From: Massilia violaceinigra
GTDB taxonomy: Bacteria; Pseudomonadota; Gammaproteobacteria; Burkholderiales; Burkholderiaceae_D
Direction: 5' to 3'
DNA length: 64,000 nucleotides
Assembly: GCF_002752675.1 (NCBI RefSeq)
Contig: NZ_CP024608.1
Span: 5,890,001 to 5,954,000, forward strand
Every line of letters begins with the position of its first letter. Positions within the stretch are counted from its first letter, which is position 1. The translations under genes were made by a program, and so were the position numbers. The notes under the pieces were generated by a model. It was given only the letters and a program-made list of their open reading frames with translations. It was not told the origin of the DNA and searched no databases. This document shows positions 7,565 through 16,852 of the stretch, in pieces.

Positions 7565-9934
7565 ATGTCGCTCCATAAAACCCGCCAGGCCCGCAGCATC
7601 AACGCTGCAGCGATCACCGCGCTCGTTTGCATAACGGGCCTGAGCGCCTGCGGTGGAGGCAGCGACGGTGGCTCTCCAACTCCGCCGCCGGTAACGGTGC
7701 CGGTGGCGCAAGCGCCCTCGTTCACATCGCAGCCGCAGAACCAGTCGGCGCAGGCCGGCCAAAGCGTGACTTTCAGCGTCGCAGCCAGCAGCACCGATCC
7801 GCTCAGCTACCAATGGACCCGCAACGGCGTGGCGATCCCCGGCGCCACCGGGTCGACCTACACCGTGGCCGCAGCCCGGTTGAGCGACAACGCCGCCGTG
7901 TTCAGCGTCACCGCGCGCAACGCCGCCGGCAGCGCCGATAGCGCGAAGGCGGCGCTCACCGTCACGGGCACCGGTCTCGTGCCCCTGGCCGGCGCCATCG
8001 CGGAAAAACCCGGGCCGGACACGCCCCCCGCCTTTGACGCAATGGGCGGCCTGTCCATCGACGCCGCCGGCAAGCTGTTCGTCGCGGGCGGCTACAACAT
8101 CACCAGCATCGACAGCGCCGGCATCATCCGCCGCCTCCCGGTCGACCCGGTATGCAATACCTGGGCGGCGGGGCACGATATGGCGGGCAACGTCTATGTG
8201 TCCTGCTGGGCGGCCATCTACAAGGTATCGCCGGCCGGCGTCGTCAGCCTCGTCGCCGGCAACCGCGACGCGCGCGGCGCCATCGACGCCAAAGGCGCGG
8301 CGGCCCGCTTCGACAACCCGCAAGACATCGCGGTCGACGCTAATGGCGTTGTCTACGTCAGCGACCGGGGTCGCGAGGCGGCCAGCTTGCGCCGCATCGA
8401 CGCCGCCGGCAACGTGACCACCATGGCTCTGCACACCTTCCGCGACGGCACCGGTGGCGCCAAGCCAATCACTCTGCGCGCGCCGTCGGCGCTGGCGATT
8501 GACGCCACCGCCAACGTGCTGCTCATCGAAGGAAACCTGATCTACAAGATCACGGCGGGCGGTACCGCCACCATCGTTGCCGGCAGCGCAGACGGCGGAT
8601 GGGCCGACGGCGACGCCTTCAACGCGCGCTTTTCGTCCCCGTCCGGCCTGGCCATCGACGCGGCGGGCACGCTGTATATCAGCGATACCGGCAACGCCAG
8701 CATCCGCAAGATCGCCGCCGATGGCAAGGTGCAGACGCTCGCCGGGCGCTACGAGCAGATTGGCTCGGCCGACGGCCAGGGCAACAAGGCCTCGTTCAAC
8801 CTGCCGCGCGGGATCGACGTGGACGCTGCCGGCAACGTGTTCGTCAACGATGCGGGCAACAAGACCGTGCGCAAGATCACGCCGGCCGGTGTCGTCACCA
8901 CCGTGGCCGGCACGCCGGTTCTGCCGCGTTCGAGCGGGTCGATCGACGGCCTCGCCCATGACGCGCGCTTTTACGCGCCCAAGGGCATTGCCGCCGACGC
9001 GGCCGGCAACGTCTTCATTGCCGATTCGCTCAACCACGCCATCCGCAAAATCAATCCGGATGGCGCAGTGACGACCCTGGCCGGCTCCGCACGCGTGAGC
9101 GGCAATGCCGATGGCACCGCCGGGCAGGCCAGCTTCCGCCTGCCGACCGAACTGTCCGTTGACGCCAGCGGCAATCTGTTCGTGTTCGACGTGGCCAGCA
9201 GCCAGGCCCCGGGTATCAGCCTGGTACGCAAAGTCAGCACGGCCGGCGTGGTCACGACGGTGCAGATACCGGTCGACCCGCGCGATGTCACACCTGCCGG
9301 CAAGCCTGCCACGGTCACGCTGCCGACGATGACCACCGACGCGGCGGGGAATATCTACCTGGTGAGCACCGCCACCAACGCGAATAACTATTGCGCGACG
9401 CCGAAAAATCCGGCATTTTGCGACAGCCTGCGACGCATAACACTGCGCCGCATCGCAGCCGACGGCAGCGTCGCCACCCTGGCGGAAAACTACAACGGCA
9501 CCTCGCCGGGCGTGTTGATGCTGGGGTTCCGCTACGGCGGCATGGCGGTCGACCATGCCGGGGCCGTGTATCTGTCGGACCTCGAAAGTAACGTCATCTG
9601 GAAGGTAAGCGGCGGCGCGATGACCATCTTCGCCGGCACCCCTGGCAAGGGTGGCGCGAGCGACGGCAAGGAAGAAGCGCGTTTCTCCACGCTTGGCCGC
9701 ATGGCCTTCGACAAGGCCGGCAACCTGTTCGTCGCCGACACCGGTAACTTCACGATCCGCAAAATCACGCCGGCCGGCGTGGTGAGCACCCCGGTCGGCA
9801 CGGCGGGCAAGAACGACCTGGCGCTGGGCAGCTTGCCGGGCAGCCTGCCCGCGGTGAGCGGTATCGCCTTCGATGCCAAAGGCGTGATGTATCTCACCGT
9901 GGCCGATGGCGTCGTCAAGGTGGTGCTGCCGTAA
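7565..9934 (+). CDS. NHL-repeat beta-propeller lipoprotein with Ig-like domain
   Basis: The ATG at 7565 starts a 789-residue exported lipoprotein. A basic N-terminus and hydrophobic stretch end in a lipobox-like LSAC about 25-30 residues in, followed by a Gly/Ser/Pro linker. An Ig-like segment (about residues 55-140, SFTSQPQNQSAQAGQSVTFS) resembles the Ig domains that decorate bacterial surface proteins. The rest is a long series of NHL-type blades, each with a D-A-A-G-N-x-[FY]-[VI]-x-D core followed by I-R-K-I-x-P-x-G-x-V-T-T-x-A-G. NHL propellers bind proteins or carbohydrates. The frame stays open upstream to 7343, but the lipoprotein signal fixes the start. The ligand is unknown; an outer-membrane or periplasmic location is likely. 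Confidence 0.9.
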   Translation: MSLHKTRQARSINAAAITALVCITGLSACGGGSDGGSPTPPPVTVPVAQAPSFTSQPQNQSAQAGQSVTFSVAASSTDPLSYQWTRNGVAIPGATGSTYTVAAARLSDNAAVFSVTARNAAGSADSAKAALTVTGTGLVPLAGAIAEKPGPDTPPAFDAMGGLSIDAAGKLFVAGGYNITSIDSAGIIRRLPVDPVCNTWAAGHDMAGNVYVSCWAAIYKVSPAGVVSLVAGNRDARGAIDAKGAAARFDNPQDIAVDANGVVYVSDRGREAASLRRIDAAGNVTTMALHTFRDGTGGAKPITLRAPSALAIDATANVLLIEGNLIYKITAGGTATIVAGSADGGWADGDAFNARFSSPSGLAIDAAGTLYISDTGNASIRKIAADGKVQTLAGRYEQIGSADGQGNKASFNLPRGIDVDAAGNVFVNDAGNKTVRKITPAGVVTTVAGTPVLPRSSGSIDGLAHDARFYAPKGIAADAAGNVFIADSLNHAIRKINPDGAVTTLAGSARVSGNADGTAGQASFRLPTELSVDASGNLFVFDVASSQAPGISLVRKVSTAGVVTTVQIPVDPRDVTPAGKPATVTLPTMTTDAAGNIYLVSTATNANNYCATPKNPAFCDSLRRITLRRIAADGSVATLAENYNGTSPGVLMLGFRYGGMAVDHAGAVYLSDLESNVIWKVSGGAMTIFAGTPGKGGASDGKEEARFSTLGRMAFDKAGNLFVADTGNFTIRKITPAGVVSTPVGTAGKNDLALGSLPGSLPAVSGIAFDAKGVMYLTVADGVVKVVLP

Positions 9935-9974
9935 GCTGCGGCGCTGGTGCGCGCCACGGCGTGGTCGCAATACG

Positions 9975-10409
9975 CTATTCCGGCATTTTGGCAAATCCCA
10001 CCGCGAGGCGGTTCCACCCATTGATGGTCGAGATCAGCAAGGTGAGATCGACCATCTCCTCGGCGCTGAACTGCTCCGCCAGCGCCGCGTAGCTCTCGCC
10101 GGTGTCCGGCTGCTGCGCCAGGCGCGTCATCGTTTCGGTCCAGCCCAGTGCGGCCCGTTCGCGCGGCGTGAAAAACCGCGTTTCGCGCCACACCGACAGC
10201 GCATGAAGGCGCCGTTCGGCTTCGCCGCCCTCGCGCGCATCGGTCGCGTGCATGTCGACGCAATACGCGCAGCCATTAATCTGCGAACTGCGCAGCCGCA
10301 CCAGCTCCGCCAGCGGCTTATCGATACTCGACGTGGCGATGTATTGTTCGAGCGCCACCCATGCCTTGACGGCCTTCGGTGAAGCGGTGTAAAAATCGAT
10401 GCGTTCCAT
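9975..10409 (-). CDS. AhpD-like carboxymuconolactone decarboxylase family protein
   Basis: This 144-residue cytoplasmic protein has the CMD/AhpD core with CAYCVDMH (C-x2-C-x3-H, about residues 47-54). That is the redox-active dithiol and proton-relay His of alkylhydroperoxidase D. ERIDFYTASPKAVKAW at the N-terminus is typical of the group found beside ECF41 sigma factors. The ATG at 10409-10407 is chosen over upstream in-frame starts because the signature ECF41 promoter lies at 10457-10483. It is transcribed divergently from that sigma gene and is its probable direct target. The likely role is peroxide or organic-hydroperoxide detoxification; the substrate is unknown. Confidence 0.93.
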   Translation of the reverse strand: MERIDFYTASPKAVKAWVALEQYIATSSIDKPLAELVRLRSSQINGCAYCVDMHATDAREGGEAERRLHALSVWRETRFFTPRERAALGWTETMTRLAQQPDTGESYAALAEQFSAEEMVDLTLLISTINGWNRLAVGFAKMPE

Positions 10410-10456
10410 GCTGATTCCTTTTTGGTGAGGTTGATTGGTTGGCCTTACAATCATTA

Positions 10457-10483
10457 GACGAGCCTGTCGCACCGTTTGTGACA
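10457..10483 (-). promoter_or_regulatory. ECF41-type promoter for the AhpD-like gene
   Basis: Read on the minus strand, the -35 element is TGTCACA (10483-10477), then 16 bases, then the -10 element CGTC (10460-10457). This matches the ECF41 promoter signature described for the family. Transcription would start near 10450 and give a leader of about 40 bases before the ATG at 10409. Confidence 0.85.
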
Positions 10484-10500
10484 GCTTTCCTCAAAAAAGA

Positions 10501-11418
10501 ATGAACGATACCTTCACCAGCCAGTTCCACCAGCTCCGTCCACGCCTTTTTGGCATCGCCTACCGCATGCTCGGCTCGCGCGCCGACGCCGACGACGCCG
10601 TGCAGGATGCATGGCTGCGCTGGAATGCGAATGACGCGCGCGCCGCGCTGGCCAGCGCCGACGCCTGGCTGGTCACCGTCGTCACGCGCCTGTGCATCGA
10701 CCGCCTGCGCAGCGCCATCGCCGAACGTGAAGCCTACATCGGCCCATGGCTGGCGGAACCGATCGTCACGCGCGCAAGCGACCTGCCCGAGTCGCGCCTG
10801 GAACTGGCCGGCGATATCTCGATGGCCTTCATGCTCATGCTGGAGCGCCTCGGTCCCGAAGAACGCGTGGTATTTTTGCTGCATGAAGTGTTCGAGTGCG
10901 GCTACGCGGACATTGCCGCTGCCGTCGGCAAAACCGAAGCGGCATGCCGCCAGCTGCTGCACCGCGCGCGCGAACGGGTGCGCGCCGAGCGGCCGCGTTT
11001 TGCGGTGAGCGATGCAATGCATATGGATTTATTGGGACGCTTCGTGACAGCGGCCCAAAGCGGCGAACGCGCGCAGCTGGCGCAATTGTTCGCACCGGAC
11101 GCCTCGTTCACGGCCGACGGCGGCGGCAAGGTATCGGCGACCATCAACGTGGTACGCGGCGCCGACAAGATCGCCCGCTTCTACGAGAGCATGGCGCGCA
11201 AGTTCGGCACCGTCACCACGTTCGAGCACGCGATCATCAATGGCGAGGCAGGCCTGCTGCGCCTTGTCGATGGCAGCCTGGATTCAACCATGTCGTTCGA
11301 TATGGAAGATGCCAGGATCAGCGCGATCTATGTGGTGCGCAATCCCGACAAACTGGTGCGCGCGCAGGCGCTGAAAATAGCCGCCGACGGCTGTCAAAAT
11401 CCGTCCATTAACGCGTAG
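10501..11418 (+). CDS. ECF41-family RNA polymerase sigma factor with SnoaL-like C-terminal extension
   Basis: The 305-residue protein begins at ATG 10501. Sigma region 2 is in FHQLRPRLFGIAYRMLGSRADADDAVQDA and region 4 in VFLLHEVFECGYADIAAAVGKTEAAC. A C-terminal extension of about 110 residues has an NTF2/SnoaL-like fold pattern. The three ECF41 hallmarks are present: WLAEP in the region 2-4 linker (family WLPEP), DGGGK early in the extension, and NPDKL at the end. In this family the extension replaces an anti-sigma factor and tunes activity. The divergent AhpD-like gene with a TGTCACA-N16-CGTC promoter is the expected target. The inducing signal is unknown. Confidence 0.95.
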   Translation: MNDTFTSQFHQLRPRLFGIAYRMLGSRADADDAVQDAWLRWNANDARAALASADAWLVTVVTRLCIDRLRSAIAEREAYIGPWLAEPIVTRASDLPESRLELAGDISMAFMLMLERLGPEERVVFLLHEVFECGYADIAAAVGKTEAACRQLLHRARERVRAERPRFAVSDAMHMDLLGRFVTAAQSGERAQLAQLFAPDASFTADGGGKVSATINVVRGADKIARFYESMARKFGTVTTFEHAIINGEAGLLRLVDGSLDSTMSFDMEDARISAIYVVRNPDKLVRAQALKIAADGCQNPSINA

Positions 11419-11436
11419 AAACGTTACAATGCTGGC

Positions 11437-13578
11437 ATGTATTTTATTCAACGATCCACACCGCGCAGGTGCAAGCACATCACTGCCGCCAACCCATTTC
11501 AGTTTGCCATACTCAGGACGACATTCTCCCTGACCCTGCTCGGACTCGTCGCGCTGACTGTGGAAGCGCGCGCGGAAGATCCGGCAGTGGCGACGGTGAC
11601 AGTGACAGCCAAGAAAGAGCCAGTCGTTAAAAAGCTCGATAAGACTGTTTATGACGTTTCCAATATGGCCAGGGCGGCAAACGGTACAGGCCAGGATGTG
11701 TTGCAATCGACTCCCGGGGTATCGGTAACGGCCGACGGGCAAATTGCGGTCAAGGGAAATACCCAGGTCACCGTCCTGGTCAACGGCAAGCCGACGGCGA
11801 TGATGTCGGGCGACGAGCGGGCGGTGGCGCTGCAAACCATGAGCGGCACCGACATTGCCAGCATCGAAGTGATCACGAATCCGTCAGCCGCCTACAACGC
11901 CAATGGCGGTGCGATCGTCAATATCGTATTGAAGCGAAACCGCAAGCCGGGTGCGCACGCGCAGTTAAAGGGAAGCGCCACGGACCAGGGCCTGTGGAAT
12001 GCCGGTGCATCGGGCGACGTGACCAGAAAGGATATCAGCGTGCATAGCAACCTGGCGTACCGCCGCGACGGCACGCAGAAGTCGCGCCGGTCGGCAGTCG
12101 ACTGGAATAATCCTGTCAGCGGCCAGGCTGGAAGTACAGTACAGACGTCGGAGATATTCGTCCGCCGCAAAGTCCAAAGCGCGGCACTGGGCGTCGATTA
12201 TGCCCTCAGCGACACGGATAGCCTCAGCCTGTCGGCAAGCTATAACGACCGCGCGTCTCGTCCGCTGTTAGACACGCTGAACGTGGCCCGCAACGCAGCT
12301 GGCAAGAGCATCTATCATCGCATATCCTACGGCCCCAACGAGCAAGCGGACGACAGTGCCAGCTTGAGCTACAGCCACCAGGACGCCGGTACCGCGCTGA
12401 AGGCGATGCTTCAGCGCAGCAATACCAAGGGCTTGATCGACAAGTCCTATCGCGATGTGTTCGTCGAACCGGCGCGCGCCACCAGCTACAGTCGCGGTGC
12501 CACCAGGTCGGCGCGCCACCTCAACCAGGCTACCCTCGACTGGAGCCGCGCGTCCGGTCACGGCCAGTGGGGCATGGGCCTCGATATCCAGGACGAGGTC
12601 AACGACCTCTACAACTATCAGGCCTCCGTCGATCGCTTGACGGGACAAGAGACGCCCGATGCCGATACGACCAACGGCTATGCCGTGGCGACAACGCTGA
12701 GCGCAGCCTACATCACCGACCAGATCAGGCATGGACAATGGGAAGCGCTGCTGGGCGGCCGGATCGAGCGCATGGCGCTGCGGGTGAGGCCGGCACAGGG
12801 CGCCATGCAGACCGGGCGGTGGCAGGCCTTTAATCCCAGCCTTCACCTGAAATATGCCGCCAGCGACAAAACCGACCTGACGCTCAGCTATCGGCGCAGC
12901 CTCCAGCGGCCCGATCCGCGCGATCTGAATCCATTCACCACCTACGTCGATGCGCAAAACCTGAGCCGTGGCAATCCCGGCCTCAAGCCGCAGCTGCTGA
13001 CCTCATGGGAGATCGGCACCGACGCGGACATGGAGCACCTGAGCGGCAGCGTGAGTGCCTTCTACCGCACCAGCCGCGATACGGTGGCCGATGCGCGCAG
13101 TTTTGCGGACAACGTGCTGGTCACCTCGAAGCAAAATGGGGGGCAAGCGCGCTCGGCCGGCGTCACAGGCTCTCTCGACTGGACGCCGGATGCGAAGTTA
13201 AGTTTAGGCATGGACGGCGGCGTCTATCGCGTGGTCCTGTCCACGCCCGATTTGTATGGTGCCGTGCGCCAGGACGGCATTGCGGGCTATATCAACCTGA
13301 GAGCAAGTTACAACGCCGGGCCAGACAATCTGTCGCTCGACGCGCATGGCCAGACATCAAGCATCACACCGCTGGGCCGGCATGGCGCGACCAGCAATGT
13401 GAACCTGAGCTGGAAGCGCCAGTTGACCAAGACGCTCAGCCTGACGGTCAACGCCAGCGATATCTTCGATGGCAGCAAGCGCACTTACCGCACCGACGCG
13501 AGCACCTTCCGCCAGACTGGCTACGATCATTTCGTCGCACGGCGCGTTTATGTAGGCTTTGTAAAAAAGCTCGAGTGA
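11437..13578 (+). CDS. TonB-dependent receptor-like outer-membrane beta-barrel protein
   Basis: This 713-residue protein has a signal peptide (about residues 25-47, ending in VEARA). A plug domain (about residues 60-165) contains VYDVSNMARAANGTGQDVLQ and VTVLVNGKPTAMMSGD. The remainder is a large barrel of the OMP_b-brl_3 type rich in alternating aromatic and polar strands. Such proteins carry siderophores, peptides or sugars across the outer membrane with energy from TonB. No clear TonB box is seen. The substrate is not predictable. It begins 18 bases after the ECF41 gene stop with a poor ribosome site, so cotranscription is possible but unproven. Confidence 0.88.
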   Translation: MYFIQRSTPRRCKHITAANPFQFAILRTTFSLTLLGLVALTVEARAEDPAVATVTVTAKKEPVVKKLDKTVYDVSNMARAANGTGQDVLQSTPGVSVTADGQIAVKGNTQVTVLVNGKPTAMMSGDERAVALQTMSGTDIASIEVITNPSAAYNANGGAIVNIVLKRNRKPGAHAQLKGSATDQGLWNAGASGDVTRKDISVHSNLAYRRDGTQKSRRSAVDWNNPVSGQAGSTVQTSEIFVRRKVQSAALGVDYALSDTDSLSLSASYNDRASRPLLDTLNVARNAAGKSIYHRISYGPNEQADDSASLSYSHQDAGTALKAMLQRSNTKGLIDKSYRDVFVEPARATSYSRGATRSARHLNQATLDWSRASGHGQWGMGLDIQDEVNDLYNYQASVDRLTGQETPDADTTNGYAVATTLSAAYITDQIRHGQWEALLGGRIERMALRVRPAQGAMQTGRWQAFNPSLHLKYAASDKTDLTLSYRRSLQRPDPRDLNPFTTYVDAQNLSRGNPGLKPQLLTSWEIGTDADMEHLSGSVSAFYRTSRDTVADARSFADNVLVTSKQNGGQARSAGVTGSLDWTPDAKLSLGMDGGVYRVVLSTPDLYGAVRQDGIAGYINLRASYNAGPDNLSLDAHGQTSSITPLGRHGATSNVNLSWKRQLTKTLSLTVNASDIFDGSKRTYRTDASTFRQTGYDHFVARRVYVGFVKKLE

Positions 13579-13596
13579 CGCGAACGACTGCAAAGC

Positions 13597-13620
13597 GGTG
13601 CGCGCAGGCCGGCGCGCACC
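13597..13620. terminator. Bidirectional hairpin between convergent genes
   Basis: GGTGCGCGC and GCGCGCACC form a perfect 9-bp stem around the loop AGGCCG. It lies between the convergent receptor gene and ppnN. T-runs are lacking, but the position and stability suit a shared terminator. Confidence 0.6.
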
Positions 13621-13627
13621 ATGCGGC

Positions 13628-14998
13628 TTAGGTGATCACCCGGTAGCACGGCGTGTACGCCTTGCCCGGCAACTTCATCCGGCTTTGCGCGACAAACGAC
13701 GACAGCAGCGCATCCATCGGCCCCATGATGGCGGCGTCGCCGTGAATCTCGAAGTGGCCGAACTTTTCGATGGCGCGAATGCCCTCGTCCTTGACGTTGC
13801 CCGCCACCACGCCCGAAAACGCGCGCCGCAGGTTGGCCGCCAGCAGATGCTTTTCCTGGTTCTTGTGCAGACTCAGGTTGCGCATGTTCTCGTGCGTCGG
13901 CCGGAATGGGCGCTGGAATTCCTCGTCGATCTTGAGCAGCCAGTTGAAATAATAGGCATCGCCGCGCGATTTGCGGAATTCGCGCACCTGGCGGATCCCC
14001 AGCTGCATCTCCTTGGCCACCATTTCGGGGTCGTCGATGATGATCTTGTAGCGCTTCTGCGCTTCCTCGCCCAGCGTATCGGCGATGAACTGGTTAATCT
14101 GGATGAAGTAGTCGCGTGCCGTTTCCGGTCCGGTGAAAATGAGCGGAAAGGGCATGTCGGCGTTATCCGGATGGAGCAGGATGCCGAGGATGTACAGGAT
14201 CTCTTCGGCCGTGCCGGCGCCGCCCGGGAACACGATGATCCCGTGCCCGGTGCGTACGAACGCTTCCAGCCGCTTTTCGATATCGGGCATGATCACCAGG
14301 TCGTTGACGATCGGATTGGGCGATTCGGCCGCGATAATGCCCGGCTCCGAAATGCCCAGATAGCGCCCGCCCGTCAGGCGCTGCTTGGCGTGACCGATAG
14401 TGGCGCCCTTCATCGGCCCCTTCATCGCGCCCGGGCCGCAGCCGGTGCAGATGTCGAGGTCGCGCAATCCCATCTGGTAGCCGACTTCCTTCGAGTAGTT
14501 GTATTCGATCCGGTTGATCGAGTGCCCGCCCCAGCACACCACCAGGTTCGGATTGCGCAGCGGCTGCAGCACATTGGCGTTGCGCAAGATATGGAACACC
14601 GAATCGGTGATCCCTTCCGTGCGCGACATGTCGAACTTGGGGTTGTCGGTCACTTCGCTGCTGATGAAAATGATATCGCGCAGCACCGCGAACAGGTGCT
14701 CGTGAATCCCCTTGATCATTTTGCCATCTACGAAGGCGATCGCCGGGGCCCCCTTGATCTCCAGCTTGATGCCGCGCTCGCGCTGTACGATGCTGATTTC
14801 AAAGGATTTATATCGTTCCAGCAGTTCTTTTCCATCGTCGATGGTGCTGCCGCAGTTCAGGACCGCGAGTGCGCAGTTGCGGAAGATTTGATACAGGCCG
14901 CCCTGGCTGGTGTCGAGCAGTTTGAAGACTTCGGCTTTCGAGAGCACTTCCAGCTGGCCTTCCGGCGAAATCAGGGTGTCGACAACATCATGTTCCAT
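13628..14998 (-). CDS. ppnN: Nucleotide 5'-monophosphate nucleosidase (YgdH/LOG family)
   Basis: PpnN cleaves the N-glycosidic bond of nucleoside monophosphates, giving a base and ribose 5-phosphate. In E. coli it is regulated by (p)ppGpp. The 456-residue length agrees with E. coli PpnN (454). The LOG-type core carries the PGGAGTAEEI motif (about residues 254-263), and CTGCGPGAMKGPMKGATIGH precedes it at about residue 187-206. The N-terminal and C-terminal extensions expected of the long LOG proteins are present. The gene stands alone, convergent with the receptor gene. Confidence 0.94.
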   Translation of the reverse strand: MEHDVVDTLISPEGQLEVLSKAEVFKLLDTSQGGLYQIFRNCALAVLNCGSTIDDGKELLERYKSFEISIVQRERGIKLEIKGAPAIAFVDGKMIKGIHEHLFAVLRDIIFISSEVTDNPKFDMSRTEGITDSVFHILRNANVLQPLRNPNLVVCWGGHSINRIEYNYSKEVGYQMGLRDLDICTGCGPGAMKGPMKGATIGHAKQRLTGGRYLGISEPGIIAAESPNPIVNDLVIMPDIEKRLEAFVRTGHGIIVFPGGAGTAEEILYILGILLHPDNADMPFPLIFTGPETARDYFIQINQFIADTLGEEAQKRYKIIIDDPEMVAKEMQLGIRQVREFRKSRGDAYYFNWLLKIDEEFQRPFRPTHENMRNLSLHKNQEKHLLAANLRRAFSGVVAGNVKDEGIRAIEKFGHFEIHGDAAIMGPMDALLSSFVAQSRMKLPGKAYTPCYRVIT

Positions 14999-15251
14999 AG
15001 TACAAATCCTTTTCGATTCGGTGTAACAAACAAGCCTGCAATGCCAATATACGACAACTCGCCGCTCTTGGGGGGCACAAGTTCCGCTGTGCTTGCGCCG
15101 CCTCGTTTCATGGCTTAATTAGCACATCTGGCAAAAATTCGCTGAGCATAGTCGATTTACATTAAAATGCGACCCTATTGGAAAACCGGGGTCACGAGCC
15201 GCGGCTGTCCATATGATTTATCCAACCATAACCATATTCAGGAGAAACCGC

Positions 15252-16790
15252 ATGAGCGGTGCCGCTAACACACCCCACCAGGAAGTCGCTATCCCGGAAT
15301 TCAAGCAGATCTTGGGTCACCCAAGTCCGCTTTGGATGTTGTTCATGACCGAATTCTGGGAACGTTTTGCGTTCTACGGTATCCGCTGGGCACTCGTGCT
15401 ATATATAGTCACGCAGTTCTACGGCGGCGATGCCAGCGGCCAGCAGGCGGCCAACCTGACCTACGGTTCCTACCTCGCGCTGGTGTACGCCGGCGCCGTC
15501 TTCGGCGGCTATGTCGCCGACAAAGTCATCGGCTACCAGCGTTCGATCCTGATCGGCGCCGCTTTCATGGCCGTCGGCCTGTTCGCCATCACGGTTCCTA
15601 ACGAAGATGTGTTCAAGCTTGGCCTGGCCACCATCATCGTCGGTAACGGCCTGTTCAAACCGAACATCTCGACCATGGTCGGCAAGCTGTACACGCTCAA
15701 CGACACCCGCCGCGATTCCGGCTTCACCATTTTCTACATGGGCATCAACGCCGGCGCCTTCCTGGCTCCGATCTTCACCCAGGTGCTGGCCCAGAAAGTG
15801 TTCAACACCGGCGACATCCCGGCCTACAAGGTCGTGTTCTTCGCTTCCGGTATCGGCATGCTGATCAGCCTGGTCTGGTTCTTCTTCGGCCGCAGCGCCC
15901 TCAAGGGCATCGGTGCCCCGCCGGCGGAAGACAACAGCCCGAAACGCATGATCATGGTGGTCGCCGGCGCATTGCTGGTCATTCCGCTGATGTATTTCCT
16001 GCTCAAGGCCGGCGCCAACAATCTGCAGATCGTGCTGACCATCCTGTTCGTGATCCTGGCCGGCATGCTGATCGCCGAAGGCATCCGCGACGGCAAAGTC
16101 GCGCGCGACAAGACCTTCGCCATGATGATCATCTTCGCCTTCAACATCCTGTTCTGGATGTTCTTCGAGCAGGCCGGCAGCTCGTTCACCTTCTTGGCCG
16201 AGAGCATCGTCGACCGCAAGGGCGCACTGTCGTTCATCACCGCGCCGTTCGGCATGAGCGAATTTCCGACCGCCTGGTTCCAGAGCGTGAACTCGGTGGC
16301 CATCATCGCCTGCGCTCCGATCATCGCGTGGGTCTGGGTTGCCATGGGCAAGGCCAACGTCAATCCATCGATTCCGCGCAAATTCGGTCTGGGCATCATC
16401 TTCAACGGCCTCGCATTCGGCCTGCTGATGTACGCACTGGACCATCTGGTCGATCCGACCTACAAGAAGATCCCGTTCTGGACCCTGTTCGCGGTCTACT
16501 GGGTGCAGTCGATCGGCGAGCTGTGCCTGTCCCCGATCGGCCTGTCGATGGTCACCAAGCTGGCGCCAGTGCGCCTGGTTGGCCTGGGCATGGGCGGCTG
16601 GTTCCTCTCGACCGGTATCGGCAACAACCTGTCCGGCATTTTCGCCAGCCACGTCAGCGGCGAAGCGGGCATGTCGATCACGTCGGCACTGTCCGGCTAC
16701 ACCCAGGGTTTCTGGTGGCTGATGATCGGCGGCGTGCTGCTGTTCCTGCTCGCACCATTGATCCAGAAGCTGATGCACGGCGTCAAGTAA
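15252..16790 (+). CDS. POT/PTR-family proton-dependent di/tripeptide transporter
   Basis: The ATG at 15252 has AGGAGA just upstream (about 15240-15245) and gives a 512-residue inner-membrane protein with about 14 hydrophobic segments. The early motif EFWERFAFYGIRWALVLYI contains the ExxER-type signature of proton-coupled oligopeptide transporters. FYMGINAGAFLAP corresponds to the PTR2 motif in the fifth helix. The protein imports small peptides using the proton gradient. Upstream 130 bases contain AT-rich promoter-like sequence without a consensus pair. A strong palindrome follows the gene. Confidence 0.95.
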   Translation: MSGAANTPHQEVAIPEFKQILGHPSPLWMLFMTEFWERFAFYGIRWALVLYIVTQFYGGDASGQQAANLTYGSYLALVYAGAVFGGYVADKVIGYQRSILIGAAFMAVGLFAITVPNEDVFKLGLATIIVGNGLFKPNISTMVGKLYTLNDTRRDSGFTIFYMGINAGAFLAPIFTQVLAQKVFNTGDIPAYKVVFFASGIGMLISLVWFFFGRSALKGIGAPPAEDNSPKRMIMVVAGALLVIPLMYFLLKAGANNLQIVLTILFVILAGMLIAEGIRDGKVARDKTFAMMIIFAFNILFWMFFEQAGSSFTFLAESIVDRKGALSFITAPFGMSEFPTAWFQSVNSVAIIACAPIIAWVWVAMGKANVNPSIPRKFGLGIIFNGLAFGLLMYALDHLVDPTYKKIPFWTLFAVYWVQSIGELCLSPIGLSMVTKLAPVRLVGLGMGGWFLSTGIGNNLSGIFASHVSGEAGMSITSALSGYTQGFWWLMIGGVLLFLLAPLIQKLMHGVK

Positions 16791-16808
16791 GCCTTGTAGC
16801 AGCATGAA

Positions 16809-16834
16809 CAACGGCGGCCCGCGGGCCGCCGTTG
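16809..16834. terminator. Perfect 26-bp palindrome between convergent genes
   Basis: A perfect 12-bp stem (CAACGGCGGCCC pairs with its complement) with a 2-base centre lies between the POT transporter and the LysR gene. It has no strong T-run, but its place and stability suit a bidirectional terminator. Confidence 0.65.
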
Positions 16835-16852
16835 TCGTTAACGCGCGCGCAT

